A stretch of DNA of 64,000 bases, from contig JAZBRS010000074.1 in NCBI GenBank assembly GCA_037176725.1, positions 60,516,001 through 60,580,000 on the forward strand. The letters run 5' to 3'. Position 1 is the stretch's first letter. The number at the start of each line of letters is the position of its first letter. The DNA comes from Posidonia oceanica (Eukaryota; Streptophyta; Magnoliopsida; Alismatales; Posidoniaceae). The position numbers were made by a program, and so were the translations under genes. Positions 14,263 to 24,594 of the stretch are shown here, one piece after another. Under the pieces are notes generated by a model that worked only from the letters and a program-made list of their open reading frames with translations, searched no databases and was not told the origin of the DNA.

Positions 14263-16260
14263 TGCTTCTACCCTTTCTCTACCTTATTCCTATTTTTACT
14301 TTATTTTTAACATTTTCCTTGAATTTTAAAAAATCGTTTTCCTCCAGCTCATCTCTTTCCCTTTTATTTCTCCCTTTTTCTCTTTTCTTCTTCCTTCTCC
14401 TTTTCTTTTCTTTCTTTTGCTAAAATCCATAAAAACCCCTAAAAATCTGTAAAACTCTAAAACATAAGGGAAACAAACCAGAACTCTAAGAAAAATAATT
14501 AAAAAATCATTAAACAAACAATTAAAAACTTAAACTTAACTAAATCAAGCTAAAAAAGAAATCAAGCATGTAAGCTAAAAAATGCAAAACAAACCAAAAG
14601 AAAATGCTGAAAAATCAAGGAAAAAACTAAAACAAAATCAAAACCCATCAAAAGTAAAAACCGTATCAAAAGAACTAAAAAAAACAAACCCTAAAAAGAA
14701 GTAAAACAATTAAAAACACTAGGATAAATAGTTAATGAAAGAAAAAAGCTTAACTTAACAAACCCAAGAAAAACAATTTAAGAACCTAATTAAAAAGAAA
14801 ATGAGAAACACATTAAAAAGATTTAAAAAAAATTAATCAAACAAGAGAAACCCAATTAAAAAACATCAAGAAAAATTAACAAATAAAAAAATCAAAACCT
14901 AATTCAAAAGACTTAAGAAAGAAAAACCTAAAAAGCTAGAACTAAAAAGCCCAAAACCCATTCTAATTAATATAAAAATAAATCTTAAAAATCCTAATTA
15001 ACATCCTAAGTGCTTAACAAGAAAAATACAATTTAAAAAACAATTTGAAAAGACTTAACAAACACTTAATCAAATGGAAAATGAATTAAAGACAAAAGAA
15101 AAATCTAAAACCCTAATCAAGCCCAAAACACACTAATTAACCCAAAACAATCATTAAAAAACCTAATTAAAATCCTAACCTAAACACAACCATTCTAAAA
15201 ACACTTCCCATCCTTTTCTATTTTTATTTTATTTTATTTTATTTTTATTTTTATTTTTATTTTCTTCCTTCTTTCTCCTCTTTCTTTCTTTTTCTTCCTT
15301 CTTCCCTTTCTTTTCTACCCCTCCTTTCCTTCTTTCTTAATTTCTTTTCTTCTACTGTATTCCAGGCCCAACCCACGGCCAATTTCTCCTTCTTCTTTCC
15401 CTCCTTCTCTTCTTCTTCTTCTTCTTCTTCTTCCATTCTTCTTCTCTTCTCAAAACAGAAACGACAGTCAACACCTCTCCCTCCTTGGTTTTTTTTTTCA
15501 AACCTTCACCTGACAGCCACCTTGACTTCCCAGCACACCCCACTACCCACGACCTCCATCACCACCTTGCCCTGTGGCCTGAAACCAAGGACAAGGACCC
15601 ATGCCCTCTCCCCTTGACCTTGGAAACCAGCAAACTTTGGAGGAACAAAAAGGCTGAGATTTTGGATCCAATGGAGGTTCGGCCGACACACCTGCAAAGA
15701 CCAAGTCTCTAGCTCTCTCACCCTTCTTCCAGAACCCAAAAACACCCCCAATCCTTCCCAGAATCCTCCCCCAAAGTGGCCAGCACCCAAACAGCTCAGA
15801 ACGACCTTCTTCATTGCAAACCCACCACCACGAGCATCCAAAAATTCCCAAAACTCCACCATCGTACTCACCAAGTTCCCACCTTCGCAACCCACCCAAT
15901 ATCTCACCGTGAAACCTCCCACAGCCACCACATTCCACTACAAACACTTGGATCCCCTTTTTTGCCGAAATCTTCCAACATCCATAACTTCCTCCACACT
16001 CAGTGGAATCCACTTCTGTTTCCTCCCACGCACTCCCCAGACAACCACCTAGCTGCCCGTATCCTTGGCTCGGCCTGGAACGCCGCACAACGCCGCACCC
16101 ACCTCGGCCTTCACAGCAAAGCCCCTACTGAACCAGATCTCGCCCCAGGCTGTAGAACGCACTCCCGATTGCTCCGTCATCTTCCTTGGACCTCCAGCAA
16201 CGCCCCTGAACCGCCCCCGCACCAGCAGCCGCCGTCCTCTGCCGTCTCCACCTCCCTCCG
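14263..16260 (+). other. LTR segment present only in the 5' LTR (about 2.0 kb)
   Basis: The 3' LTR jumps from GGGCCCCCTTTG (ends 35550) straight to GCCGATCGAA (35551), whereas the 5' LTR has about 1998 bases between the equivalent points. The segment holds an A-rich, stop-dense tract (14.4-15.2 kb), a T/C tract of TTTTA and CTT runs (15.2-15.5 kb) and GC-rich DNA that blends into the shared GC-rich part after 16260. No terminal repeats or target duplication flank it, which favours a deletion in the 3' LTR over an insertion in the 5' LTR. Confidence 0.8.
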
Positions 16261-16689
16261 GCCGGCCGAAATCCTCCTGGATGGGTGGCCTCTTCCAGCG
16301 TGCGTGAGGGGTGAAGCAAGCCTCCACCGGATTCTCCTCCTCTCCCTCTTGCTCCTCGGCCTTTCCCCGAGGGTTTTCATCGCCTGTGCCGCCCGCAATC
16401 CCTCGCCGAAGTTGTCGTCTTCTCCAGCGCTGGCCACCCCCGCAGCGGCCGTCGCGCGTCACTCCGCCGCCCCACGCTCCGCCGTAGGCCTCCTCCGCCT
16501 CCCTCGCACCCCGCCGCTCTCTTCCCACGCTCCGCCGCCCCGCGACGCCCCTCCTCCGCCGGTCCAGAGCTTCGCCGGCGATCCTCCGGTCTCCACCTCC
16601 ACTGTAAGCCACTGTTACGTTTTTTTTTATTTTTTTCAGTAGCTTAGTAAATTTTACTTGCATTGCATTCATGTTATAATAACTTTCTA

Positions 16690-17400
16690 ATATTGCATGT
16701 AGGTCCTGATCAGATTAAGTTTTATGTTATATTGTATTTAGAACCTTATTAAATTGCTTTAAATGTTTCTGGTTTTTAGTATTTGCATGATAGTCCATTT
16801 ACTGTGCTGTCCAGTTGTAAAAAATTATGTTTTAGCCCTTCTACTTTTAATTTTTGCATCTGAATCCTGCAGTAGATTATTTAATTTAAATGCTGTAAGT
16901 TTGCCTTATTGTATTGCATTCTGGGTCCTTTTTAGTTTCTATTTTTGCATCTTAGTCCAATGCACTGTAGTAACTTAGGGTTTATTTCCTCATTTTGCAT
17001 ACTGCATTGCATATCAGCCCCTCTGATTTTCCATTTTTGCATATAGGTCCATCTTAAATGCACAGTAATCTCCTTGCATGCACTTTAGCTTATTGCATTG
17101 CATTTTAACCCTGTTTTTTTTAAAAATTGCACACCAGTCCTGTCCTTTTGTTTTCAGAGCACATTTTGCATCTAAAATTGCATACTCGGCCCTTGCACGT
17201 TTTAAAAATGACACGTAGGTCCTTGCATCCTTTTAAAAGCATGTAAAAAGACTGTTTTGCCCCTAAAGTTGCATCTTAGCTCCTATTCTTACAAAATTGC
17301 ATGTAGACCCTCCACTTGCATTCCCAGACTCCGTAGAACCTCATTTTCTGGAAAATTTGCACTCTAGACCATAGTTTTTCCAAAATTGCATTCTGACCTC
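16690..17400 (+). repeat. Degenerate TTGCAT...GTCC motif series in the 5' LTR
   Basis: A motif of the form TTGCAT, about four bases, then (A/G)GTCC or a close variant recurs roughly every 40-70 bases, at least a dozen times, for example near 16694, 16782, 16853, 16914, 16953, 17007, 17037, 17129, 17269 and 17307. The 3' LTR has the same series (about 35984-36690). It looks like an old, decayed tandem repeat with a better-kept core. Function is unknown. Confidence 0.55.
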
Positions 17401-18363
17401 CTTTTGTTTTCAAAACTTCTTCCAATGCATACCCTCTTTTCAAAATGGCTTTCTGAACCCAGTCTTTTGCAAAATAACCCTCTGCCCTCTCCTGTTTTCA
17501 AGACTCTCCCCTGTGGGCCCCATCCTTTTTGAAAATTTGCTTTTAGCCTCCTTTTCTTTTTCAAAAATGCTTTTGAACTCCTGTTTTTTCCAAATTTCTT
17601 TTTCTTGTCTTTTCTTGCTTTCCGCATGCATTTGCATCCATGTAGCTTTGCATTAAGCTTCTTTTGCATACATCAAAGCCCCCTTAGCTCTCATTCACCT
17701 GGGAGGACCTTTTTGCACACCCCTAGGACCTCCTGAACACTTAGATCTGCTTTTCTCCCCTGTTCTGGCCCTCCTGCTTTGAAGCTGCGATATCTTCCAA
17801 TCCGGCCGTTGGATCTTCTCAAATAAGCTGCCCAGGCGACTGCAGCGAAGCGCTCTTCAGCATGGACCAAGCAGATTTCAGATCAGGCCCCAGGATTTCC
17901 AGGTATGTCCTCCTGAACCCCTGCATTGCATTCATCTGCATGCCATTTGCATAGTTTGCTTTGTTTTCGCTTTCTGTCTCTTTGAGCATGTAGAATAGGA
18001 CCTCCTCTTCTTGTCTATCAACTCAGATCCCCGTTTCGCGTACTCTTGGGTGTTTTGTGTTGTGTTTTCCCTGGATTCATCACTTAATGCGACTTTCTTC
18101 CCCCTTTTCCACGATCCGATCGCATCGCGAGCTTTGGGCAGCGTGCGAGACAGATCGTGGAACGGTTTAGTGGGAAACGGTCACAAAGGAGTGGTAATCC
18201 CTCCGTTTGCTCACTCTCCCCTTTGTAGGTCTTCACACCTACTCTATGTGGCCCCGAACAGCGTCTGTTCTCACACACACGCTGTTTTACCTCTCTTTTA
18301 GCCTCTTCTGATCTTTTTCCCTGCATTTGCATTCGCATGGCTTTTCCGAGGTTTTATCTCGCT

Positions 18364-18715
18364 GCTTTTGGCACCGTTTTGCGTGCCCGCTTTGTCTTTG
18401 GCACCGTTTCGCGTGCCCGCTTCGCTTTCGGCACCGTTTTGCGTGCCCGCTTCGTTTTGGCACCGTTTTGCATGCCTGCTTTCTCTTTTACGCTGTTTTG
18501 CGCGCCCACTATCGTCTTTTGCACCGATTTGCGTGCCGCCTTGCTTTCTTACCCGATTTGCGTGCCGCCTTGCTTTCTTGCTCGTTTTAAGTGCCGATCT
18601 TGTCTTTTTGCTCCGTTTTGCATGTCGTTCTTGTTTCTTGCCTCGTTTTGCGTGTTTTACGCCGTTTTCTCTTATGTGCCGATCGCATTGCATGGTTTTG
18701 CCGTTGTTTTGCTTT
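18364..18715 (+). repeat. 30-bp tandem repeat in the 5' LTR
   Basis: Units of about 30 bp with the core GCACCGTTTTGCGTGCCCGC repeat in a row, becoming more diverged to the right. One exact 30-bp unit (18401-18430) is absent from the 3' LTR, a typical slippage difference arising after or during insertion. Confidence 0.85.
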
Positions 18716-19307
18716 TTCGCTTGCATTTGCATATAGGGTTGTGATGCTTACGCCTGGAGTTCTCACGAGCTGGGTTTCGCCCGGTTCGGAACACAGACAG
18801 CATAGCTGAGCACTTAGACAGCACGTTTACTTCCTTGCTTTGCATCTCTCCACTTAGAGCACACCTTGAGCATCCATTTAGGCACTCATAGGCACATAGG
18901 CATTCAGATCTGCATTTCCCTGTGTGTGCGAGCGTAAGCCTAGAAAGACCGATTCTCGGGCATGTCGGGGGTGCCTAACACCTTCCCTGCACGTAACAGG
19001 AGTCCTTGCCCTGTCTTTTGGCCTGCAATGACCATATTGCCCTTATCCTAGGCTAGAGTCATTTCATTCGCATGTATTTGCATTTGTTTCCTTTGCATTG
19101 CTTTGCTTTGCATTTCTTGCTTGGTTTTGCGTGTTAATCCACGCATTTCCCCCGGTTTTCCTTGTCTCCCGTTAATAGACATGGTGGTGACTCTGATTTG
19201 TCTTATCTTTCCTTTTTCTCCTCGATTTTAAGTGTTTTCGAGTTGAGCCTCTTCCTCGGATCAATCGCCGCTAATAGTAAGCCTGATTCCGATTGGGATT
19301 ACTACAG

Positions 19308-19325
19308 TGGCGACTCTGTTGGGGA
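19308..19325 (+). other. Primer binding site, tRNA-Arg type
   Basis: TGGCGACTCTGTTGGGGA starts one base after the LTR end. From memory of plant tRNA-Arg(ACG), whose 3' end including CCA is complementary to TGGCGACTCCGCTGGGGA, this matches with two C-to-T mismatches. A tRNA-Arg primer is reported for Ogre-type elements. The site fixes the 5' LTR boundary and the + orientation. Confidence 0.85.
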
Positions 19326-20633
19326 CGGTAGACTCCAGCTTTCGCTCTTGGCTTTTTCGCTCGCTTGTTTTGCAGCTTTGTCTGCCTTGTGTGCCTTCTT
19401 TGCCTGTTTTGCTCGCTTTTCTGTGCAAACACCTAGCGAGTCGCTTCGTGGCTACTCTGTCCAGGTTTTGCACCTCTTTCGTCTCAGTTTGCGCTCTCTT
19501 TTGCTTGGCTTTGCTTCTCTGCTTGTTTATTTACTTATTGTCTTGCTTATGCTCCTACTTCCTTTACAGCTTACTTATCTTTATTTTCTGTTGCTTACTT
19601 GCTATTTACTGCTTATTTCTCGCACATTGCATGTCTACATACTTGTTTGGCAACAACACATGCTTTTTGAATGTTGAATGCTTCTTTTACACCTTTGCTA
19701 TGTCACTACGCACGCACATACTTTGCATACATGCCTTTTGACTTGATGAATGTTTCTTTCTTCACCGTTATGCTCACAAACATTCGCACATGCCATGCAC
19801 TTGCCTTTTGCTGTGTTATATGTTGTTTGCTTGCCATGTTTGGTTGATTTTCTTCCCTTTCGCACATGCCATGCCTAGGATAGTAGAGACTTGTCTGCTC
19901 TCCCCGTGGTTAACTAAAAATGGCAAGTAAAAAGAACTTCTAGGAGCAACTAGAGACTACAAACAATCCTTCACTCCCCTTGGGTTAATAAAATGTGCAA
20001 GATAAAAGACTTTAATCATTTGCATAAGCATCATATAGGGCATGCATCTTCTCATCTGAGTCCACCTACTAGTCTGCGAAGGATGGTCCTGGCTTCTTGT
20101 TCCACCGCTTTGGGCGTGGCACGAGTCAGTCGGTCTGTCTCCCCTCGTCCGGGGGTCGTGTCGGTGTTAGTAGAGGGTACCACCCACGCTTTGGCGGGGT
20201 AGAGGCCACCAACGCACTACCCTGTCATTACCTGAGCTCTGGGCCAGGAGTTAGGCAGGGAACCCACTTTTCTGACCTGAGTCGGTGACCCATACATCCA
20301 GGGATACCCGAAGTAGATCACCTGCTAAGAAACACTAGATAAGTTAAGGGGGGCATACTAGAAAGCATACATATCATTCATGCCATTTAACTAACTCATT
20401 TGCATTCATCTTTTTGGTTTCTAACCCTAATTTCCTTTTGTTGTGTCAGCAGTGATCGGTAAGCGAGTTCCCTTTGCCAGAGCTCGAGTACCGACCCTCG
20501 TTGACACCCCTATTGCGACTTTACTCGCGACCATTCCCCTTCTGAGCTATCCGCCGTTGCGACGATAGCTCCTCTTAGGAATCACCGCTTGAACACTCGT
20601 CGCAGCCCTATTCTCACGCGATCTAGGTCAGCA
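19326..20633 (+). other. Leader between primer site and gag
   Basis: These 1.3 kb lack a convincing gene. The first part is T-rich with TTTGC/CTT runs (19.34-19.86 kb). The part from about 20050 to 20350 is of balanced composition and may hold packaging or structural signals, but no specific motif is identifiable. GTTGACACCCC at 20500-20510 repeats 11 bases of the LTR start. No separate upstream ORF like the Ogre ORF1 is seen. Confidence 0.6.
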
Positions 20634-21362
20634 ATGGCCCAGTACGTTAGTGAGCCTTCCTTCACTCCTGTCACGGAGGGTGTTTCCGTTCCGGCCCCAC
20701 CGGTTGCTCCTTCTGTCCCCCTTGTTCCCCCTCCGACACCAGGGTTTCCTCCCCTGACGTCTCTAGGTTCTCAGTACGTCCCGGGACAGTGGCAAGCATC
20801 TCTTCCTCCGGATCCGGTCGCCGAGTCTATCTTGACGGCCATTACTCGTGCTCCGGAGACGCCATTGCCCCCTCCATCCCAGGGATACGTCGCCTTTGAC
20901 ATCCCTCCTACCGCTGCTGCGACCTTTACTGTAGAACCCTTTCCTCCCGGACAGTCTGTGTCCGTGCCATTCGCTTCTCAACCTTCGCCGGCACTGCACT
21001 TCAGCGTTCCCGCTGCTGAGACGCCCGAGGCGCAGTACCAGCACCTGATGGAGCTTGCCCAGAGACTGCCGGGCATGGCTCTATCAATTCGTCCTTCCTC
21101 TATTCCTGTCGTTCCTGAGGTTCCTCTGAGGCCAGTTCTTGCATCTCAAGCATCAACCTCTACACCTCTGCCTCGACCATCGTCTCAACTGCTCACGGTT
21201 CCGACGATGGGGGCCCGTTTGCCGCCTCCTTCTGCACAACACTTAGCACAGCATGCTCCACTTCCCTCTGGTGGTCAGTCTTTTGGACCGGCGGGAGCCC
21301 AATACCTCACTGGCTCGCTGTCTAGCACCCCGCCTTGTACAGCAACTGGTGCTCCGTCATCC
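20634..21362 (+). pseudogene. Proline-rich N-terminal part of Gag
   Basis: The frame opens with ATG at 20634 (residues MAQYVSEPSF) and encodes a Pro/Ser/Ala/Gln-rich, probably disordered region of roughly 240 residues. It contains one less biased helical-looking stretch (YQHLMELAQRLPGMALSI, near 21040). After about 21.36 kb the plausible coding signal (Pro/Gln/His-rich, then NNRMDVLEKAL) continues one frame over, and the original frame becomes Arg/Cys-rich nonsense before stopping at 21560. A +1 type shift within 21.31-21.365 kb is inferred. It could also be read as a small separate upstream ORF, but nothing marks a second start. Confidence 0.65.
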
Positions 21363-21657
21363 TACACCTCCCACAGCACAGCATGGCATCTACTCTTCTC
21401 CTCTGCATCAGGTCCAGCATCCTGCATACACTCCTGCATACACAGTCCCCCAGCACGGATACGCCGGCCATCCCGTTGCTCCACCAGGCGACGCTATGGT
21501 AGATCCGGAGGAGCACTTAGGTGCGACCCATTCGGCGTATGTGCTCGCTACCCTTGCTGATCCCTCTCCTACAGCAGCAATCCCAGACCCCATCAATAAC
21601 CGGATGGACGTCTTGGAGAAAGCACTATGACTAGTGCAGGGTACTGAGCACTAGACC

Positions 21658-22440
21658 TACCAATTCCAGGACCTCTGCTGCTTTCCAGAGGCGGTACTCC
21701 CTCCGAAGTTCAAAATCCCGGACTTCGAGAAGTATAATGGTAGGGGCTGCCCCGTAGCACACTTGAAGGCGTATTGCGGTGATCTCGCTCAGCTTCAGGC
21801 TGACGAGAGGTTGCTGATCCGCTTGTTCCAGAAGAGTTTGACCGGGCCGGCACTCAAGTGGTTTACATCGCTTGATATGTTAGCCATCAAGACTTGGAAC
21901 GACCTCAGTCAGGCGTTCCTGGAACAATACTCCTTCAACCTCGATCTGGTCCCAAAGAGGGCGGACTTGATCGCAATCAAGTAGAATTCTGGTGAGCCGT
22001 TCGGGGAGTACGTCGGCCGCTGGCGCGCCCTTGCCTCTCAGGTTCGAGATAGACCCTCTAACGAGGAGTCTATCGAGATTGTTATCAAAGGGGCGCAGCC
22101 ATCTCTTGGAGCTCTGCTTAGCATCCAACCAGTCACTACTTTTGCAGCACTCATCAGAGCTGGAGTGCGCGTGGAGAGTTCTCTGCGGAGTGGCAACTTC
22201 TCGACTCTCTCTGCGTTCGCTAAGCAAGCCGCGATTAGCAGTAACAGTGCCAACAGCAGCACCTCCAACAACAACAACAGCGGTAGCAGCAACAACCGCC
22301 CGAAGAGGAAGGACTCGCCGAAAACCGCTGTTGCATTCGTTGACTCCCCTGCTGTGCCTGTTTGCTTGCCATCCCGGCCTGCCCCAGCTCAGATGGTGTA
22401 TGCTCCTGCACCTAGGAATCCAGCCACACCACAAATCACA
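21658..22440 (+). pseudogene. Gag capsid-like core (retrotransposon gag domain)
   Basis: The reading matches the plant Ty3/gypsy Gag core: PPKFKIPDFEKYNG, HLKAYCGDLAQ, LLIRLFQKSLTGPALKWF, TWNDLSQAFLEQYSFNLD, then GEPFGEYVGRWRALA. This domain assembles the virus-like particle in the cytoplasm. Stops at 21652 (just upstream) and 21982 (between the ...DLIAIK and NSGEPFGEY parts) break it without a frame change. The remainder runs into a Ser/Asn-rich tail (22230-22310) with a short AAC run. Domain assignment is confident; exact limits are not. Confidence 0.88.
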
Positions 22441-24594
22441 ACCACCGCTAGACCGGTCTACCCTGCCGCACCGGTTCAGCAAGGCTCATACCAGAGGCAG
22501 AGAAGGCCACCCATTGAGAAGCAGAAATTCGCCCCATTGGTGGAACCGCTCACGGGCATCTTGCCAAAGGTTGCATCGCTCCTGAAGTTCCCGGAGGTTC
22601 GTCCGCCGCCAAGTCCTCTGCCGCATTGGTTTAGGGCGAACCTCTTCTGCAATTTCCATCGAAGCGTCGGGCATTCGATGGACAATTGCTACTCCCTGCG
22701 GAACGCAATTCAGGATCTGATCGAATCGGGAACGATTGTGATCGACACGCACGAGGCACCCACTCAAGCACACACTCATGCATCTGCACATTCAGCTGCT
22801 CCTCCTCATTCTAGCATCATCCACCAACCCCTACCGGAGCACACTTATTCGACAGGGGCTGGAACCTCAGGCATTCACTCTGTCTTCCCTTCTAGGCCTA
22901 CTACCTCCGTGGTAGACCCTTCTGATCTTATTTCTGATATTTCTGAGCCTTTTCCTGTCAGTCTCTATCTTACGGCAGTTGCCGGCTCCGAGTCGGGAGT
23001 TCACATGATCCGACCGCGTGCCAGGCCGGAGCGCCCCTTCGCGCCCCCCGCCGTGTTTCCCCAGGCTCAATCCCCTGTGCACCTTCTAGCTAGGGCCCAG
23101 CCTAGATCCCCTATCCACCTCTTAGGGCAACCACAGCTACACCTTCTAGGCAGACCTCAACCTGCCCCAGCCTCCCCACCCCAACAACCATACCCTCTAG
23201 AGAGACCTCAGTATCCTGTAGGCCCCCCTGTAACCCCTCCTGTGCTCGCAGCACATGCTCCGGTGGTTATTGACTTAACCTTGGACACCCATCGTGTCCC
23301 TTACAGCTATGCCACAGAAATGTGTGCGGAAGTAACGCGATCGGGGAGGGTCTACAGGCCCCCAGCACCGGCAATTAGGCCAAACCACCCTAAGCCTGCT
23401 ATGCCCCCACCCTCTAGCCAACCCATAGCAGATCCAACCTCAAATCAACCCGTAGCAAGCCAAATCCCTGCCCAGCCAGTAGCGGCCCAGCTTCCTGCCA
23501 CTACCCCCTTAGAGCTTGCCCAAACCACCCCTCCTGTTGCCAAAAAGAACCAGCCTAAGGCAGATATAACCTCCCAACTTAAGAAGGTCAAAGCTGACAT
23601 ATCCATTTGGGACCTGATCCACACCTCTGCCGAACACCGCGAAGCTTTTCTTCGCGTGTTCCAAGCTGCCCGTGTGTCCCAATCTATTGAGCCTTCAGCC
23701 TTGGAGAGCATGGTAGGGATGATTGCGGAGCCCCAGGTCATCTCTTTTACAAGTGATGAGCTGCCTCCGGCGGGGATTAATCATAACCAACCCCTGCTCG
23801 TCACGGTTCAGTTCAAAAGCTTTCGCATTCCCCTAACACTGGTTGATAATGGGTCAGGCCTTAACGTCTGCCCCTTGCGTACAGCAACCAAGCTCGGATT
23901 CAAAGCCGAGGACATCACGCCAGCTGTGAAGGGAATGACAGCTTTTGACAACACTCACCATGACGCTCTAGGGATCTTGATTATTCCTCTTGCTATTGGC
24001 CCGGTCGTCTTCGATGTAGAATTTTATGTCGTCGACTTGAAACCCAACTTCAATCTTCTGCTTGGGTGCCCTTGGCTCCACAAGCATCAGGTCCTTCCTT
24101 CGACCCTCCATCGAATGATAAAGTACCGTCGCGGCGATGATGTCATTGTCGTCATGGCGGAGAACTTCGAGAAGGAGCGGATCGAAGCAGTCTCCCCCGT
24201 GTCTTCGCAAGCTATCCCGTTTGACCCCGAAACTTCTGAAGCTCTATATCGCGTTAATTGGTGCGAGCCGGTTAACTTCATTCCTGATCTTGAACGTGTC
24301 AACTCTTTGGCCGTTCACAGCAACCCCTTTCGAATGGTCGAGAATGTATGTCACAGGTGGGGTTACATAAAGGGTACACCACTCGGGCGTCACGGCCAGG
24401 GGATCGCAGAGCCGATCGTAGCGGTGGAGCGGAGGAAATCTGAAGGCCTCGGTTATGAACCTAAGCTCAACGAAGATCACTGCCTTCAGCTCAAGGAGCA
24501 AGAGCCAGCCATCCCCAGAGACCTCGCTAACTTCACCAGTGCAGGTGTTCTGGGATCAACTGATGATCAAGCCGCGGTGCCGGCAGAAGACTAG
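22165..24594 (+). CDS. Open segment: Gag C-terminus, zinc knuckle, protease, G-patch-like region
   Basis: This uninterrupted stretch of 809 codons starts inside Gag; its apparent first codon is simply the first start-like codon after the TAG at 21982. It contains the Gag C-terminal tail, a CxxH...GH...C zinc-knuckle-like motif (22648-22689), a long Pro/Ala/His-rich spacer (about 22740-23560), a retroviral-type aspartic protease (about 23797-24160) and a G-patch-like segment (about 24322-24468). It ends at TAG 24592, after which the same frame continues as the pre-RT linker. In a working element it would be part of one polyprotein cut by the protease. Confidence 0.85.
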   Translation: MRVESSLRSGNFSTLSAFAKQAAISSNSANSSTSNNNNSGSSNNRPKRKDSPKTAVAFVDSPAVPVCLPSRPAPAQMVYAPAPRNPATPQITTTARPVYPAAPVQQGSYQRQRRPPIEKQKFAPLVEPLTGILPKVASLLKFPEVRPPPSPLPHWFRANLFCNFHRSVGHSMDNCYSLRNAIQDLIESGTIVIDTHEAPTQAHTHASAHSAAPPHSSIIHQPLPEHTYSTGAGTSGIHSVFPSRPTTSVVDPSDLISDISEPFPVSLYLTAVAGSESGVHMIRPRARPERPFAPPAVFPQAQSPVHLLARAQPRSPIHLLGQPQLHLLGRPQPAPASPPQQPYPLERPQYPVGPPVTPPVLAAHAPVVIDLTLDTHRVPYSYATEMCAEVTRSGRVYRPPAPAIRPNHPKPAMPPPSSQPIADPTSNQPVASQIPAQPVAAQLPATTPLELAQTTPPVAKKNQPKADITSQLKKVKADISIWDLIHTSAEHREAFLRVFQAARVSQSIEPSALESMVGMIAEPQVISFTSDELPPAGINHNQPLLVTVQFKSFRIPLTLVDNGSGLNVCPLRTATKLGFKAEDITPAVKGMTAFDNTHHDALGILIIPLAIGPVVFDVEFYVVDLKPNFNLLLGCPWLHKHQVLPSTLHRMIKYRRGDDVIVVMAENFEKERIEAVSPVSSQAIPFDPETSEALYRVNWCEPVNFIPDLERVNSLAVHSNPFRMVENVCHRWGYIKGTPLGRHGQGIAEPIVAVERRKSEGLGYEPKLNEDHCLQLKEQEPAIPRDLANFTSAGVLGSTDDQAAVPAED
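22648..22689 (+). other. Zinc-knuckle-like motif of Gag
   Basis: The residues CNFHRSVGHSMDNC have the spacing C-x2-H-x4-H-x4-C with GH in the middle. This is the form commonly found in Tat-type Gag in place of a classic CCHC knuckle. It is followed by YSLRNAIQDLIESGTI, the usual downstream helix of these proteins. Probable role: binding the element RNA. Confidence 0.7.
22990..23560 (+). other. Proline-rich spacer between zinc knuckle and protease
   Basis: The frame is rich in Pro, Ala, Gln and His with imperfect short repeats of the type SPVHLLARAQP / SPIHLLGQPQ / HLLGRPQP (about 23075-23165). It is probably a flexible linker. No domain is recognised. The short repeats suggest local expansion. 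Confidence 0.6.
23797..24160 (+). other. Aspartic protease domain
   Basis: The catalytic loop is VDNGSGLNVCP, with Asp at 23845. DNG instead of DSG/DTG is common in Tat-type elements. It follows FKSFRIPLTL and is followed by a strand-rich segment ending LKPNFNLLLGCPWLHKHQ, the usual second half of these proteases (LLGRPWL-type motif). The domain would cut Gag-Pol as a homodimer within particles. No stop lies in it. Confidence 0.88.
24322..24468 (+). other. G-patch-like segment after protease
   Basis: The reading has GYIKGTPLGRHGQGIAEPI followed by ERRKSEGLGYEP. This matches the glycine-spaced pattern of G-patch motifs (GY...LG..GQGI...GLGY), which often follow the protease in plant Tat elements. 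In other retroelements such motifs bind nucleic acid or RT; here that is inferred from family only. Confidence 0.6.

Larger units (their letters stand above)
13587..19306 (+). repeat. 5' LTR (long form)
   Basis: The LTR begins TGTTGACACC and ends GATTACTACA, directly before the primer binding site. Its 3' LTR partner aligns end to end except for 2 kb missing between positions equivalent to 14262 and 16261 and one 30-bp tandem unit missing at about 18401-18430. I counted about nine substitutions over the first roughly 465 aligned bases and about 20 over 16.6-18.35 kb, so divergence is around 1-2%. Composition changes sharply along it: C/A-rich start, A-rich 14.4-15.2 kb, pyrimidine-rich 15.2-15.5 kb, GC-rich 15.7-16.6 kb, then T-rich. 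The LTR should carry promoter and polyadenylation signals, but I could not place U3/R/U5 limits. ORFs inside it look spurious. Confidence 0.95.

Noticed and set aside
14263..16260. Independent transposon inserted into the 5' LTR
   Set aside because: No terminal repeats, no target duplication, and its GC-rich end blends into shared LTR sequence; deletion from the 3' LTR is simpler.
15776..16642. 288-codon + strand ORF and overlapping minus-strand ORFs in the GC-rich part of the 5' LTR
   Set aside because: Composition-driven; most of it is missing from the 3' LTR, no domain is seen, and opposite frames are equally open.
18298..18732. Lys/Arg-rich minus-strand ORF in the LTR
   Set aside because: It is the reverse complement of the 30-bp tandem repeat and is repeated in the other LTR.
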